From: an uncultured Collinsella sp.
GTDB taxonomy: Bacteria; Actinomycetota; Coriobacteriia; Coriobacteriales; Coriobacteriaceae
Assembly: GCA_902464035.1 (NCBI GenBank)
Contig: CABQHT010000083.1
Location: 1 to 5,754, forward strand
DNA: 5,754 bases
Reading direction: 5' to 3'
The position numbers were made by a program, and so were the translations under genes. Position 1 is the first letter of the stretch. Each line of letters begins with the position of its first letter. The notes below the pieces were generated by a model. The model was not told the DNA's origin. It saw only the letters and a list, made by a program, of their open reading frames with translations, and made no database searches. Shown in pieces: positions 5,699-5,754 of the stretch.

Positions 5699-5754
5699 CT
5701 AGTCATTGGGGACGTTCTTAAACGACTAGTCGTTGGGGACGTTCTTGTTTGACT
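5699..5754. repeat. Two tandem 27-bp GGGGAC hairpin repeats, cut by the window end
   Basis: Units begin at 5701 and 5728. Both carry TTGGGGACGTTCTT (5706-5719 and 5733-5746). In unit 1, CTAGTCATT (5699-5707) pairs with AACGACTAG (5721-5729) with one mismatch, leaving GGGGACGTTCTTA as the loop. Unit 2 has the same plan with a weaker stem (AGTC/GACT plus a G-T pair). The junction AACGACTAGTCGTT (5721-5734) is itself a perfect 14-bp palindrome, so two alternative folds exist. More units may lie beyond the window. Confidence 0.65.

Noticed and set aside
5699..5754. CRISPR array
   Set aside because: The two units are directly adjacent with no unique spacers, and each unit is itself a hairpin, so this is a tandem repeat and not a CRISPR array.

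Overview
The window is GC-rich and densely coded. It carries a two-gene Leloir galactose operon (galK, galT) on the + strand, a divergently transcribed LacI-family repressor, and an unrelated flavodiiron protein gene on the - strand. The host is probably a strict or near-strict gut anaerobe. The evidence is a GalT of the second, Firmicutes-type class (HDHFQ active site instead of the E. coli type HPHxQ), a flavodiiron O2/NO reductase, strong AGGAGG-like ribosome sites and a high-GC genome. Together with the TTGGGGAC-containing intergenic hairpins, this looks most like a Coriobacteriia member such as Collinsella. That placement is an inference, not a proof.

Layout: 1-122 is non-coding and holds a perfect 16-bp-stem terminator at the 3' end of the flavodiiron gene. 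The flavodiiron gene (123-1283, -) has its own extended -10 promoter overlapped by an inverted repeat. A LacI-type repressor (1413-2444, -) lies just upstream on the same strand. A 338-bp divergent control region (2445-2782) holds three copies of a LacI-type operator (core TGTTAACGTACTCA, CG at the centre). Two of them share an 18-bp perfect match in opposite orientation. galK (2783-3988) and galT (3979-5607) overlap by 10 bp and are translationally coupled. After galT come a GGGGAC-loop hairpin, a strong intrinsic terminator (5654-5696), and two tandem 27-bp GGGGAC hairpin repeats running to the window end.

How the parts work together: GalK makes galactose-1-phosphate, and GalT exchanges it with UDP-glucose to give UDP-galactose and glucose-1-phosphate. 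No galE or sugar transporter lies in the window, so both must be elsewhere. The repressor keeps at matching positions the inducer-pocket residues of E. coli LacI (R197, N246, D274, W220 equivalents), so galactose or a galactoside is a sensible guess for its inducer. The three operators between it and galK fit local control of the operon and autoregulation. The flavodiiron protein has no obvious functional link to galactose use.

I do not see a wholly new system here. The items most worth following are the three-operator array and a family of variable-stem hairpins that all present GGGGAC, which may be REP-like elements.
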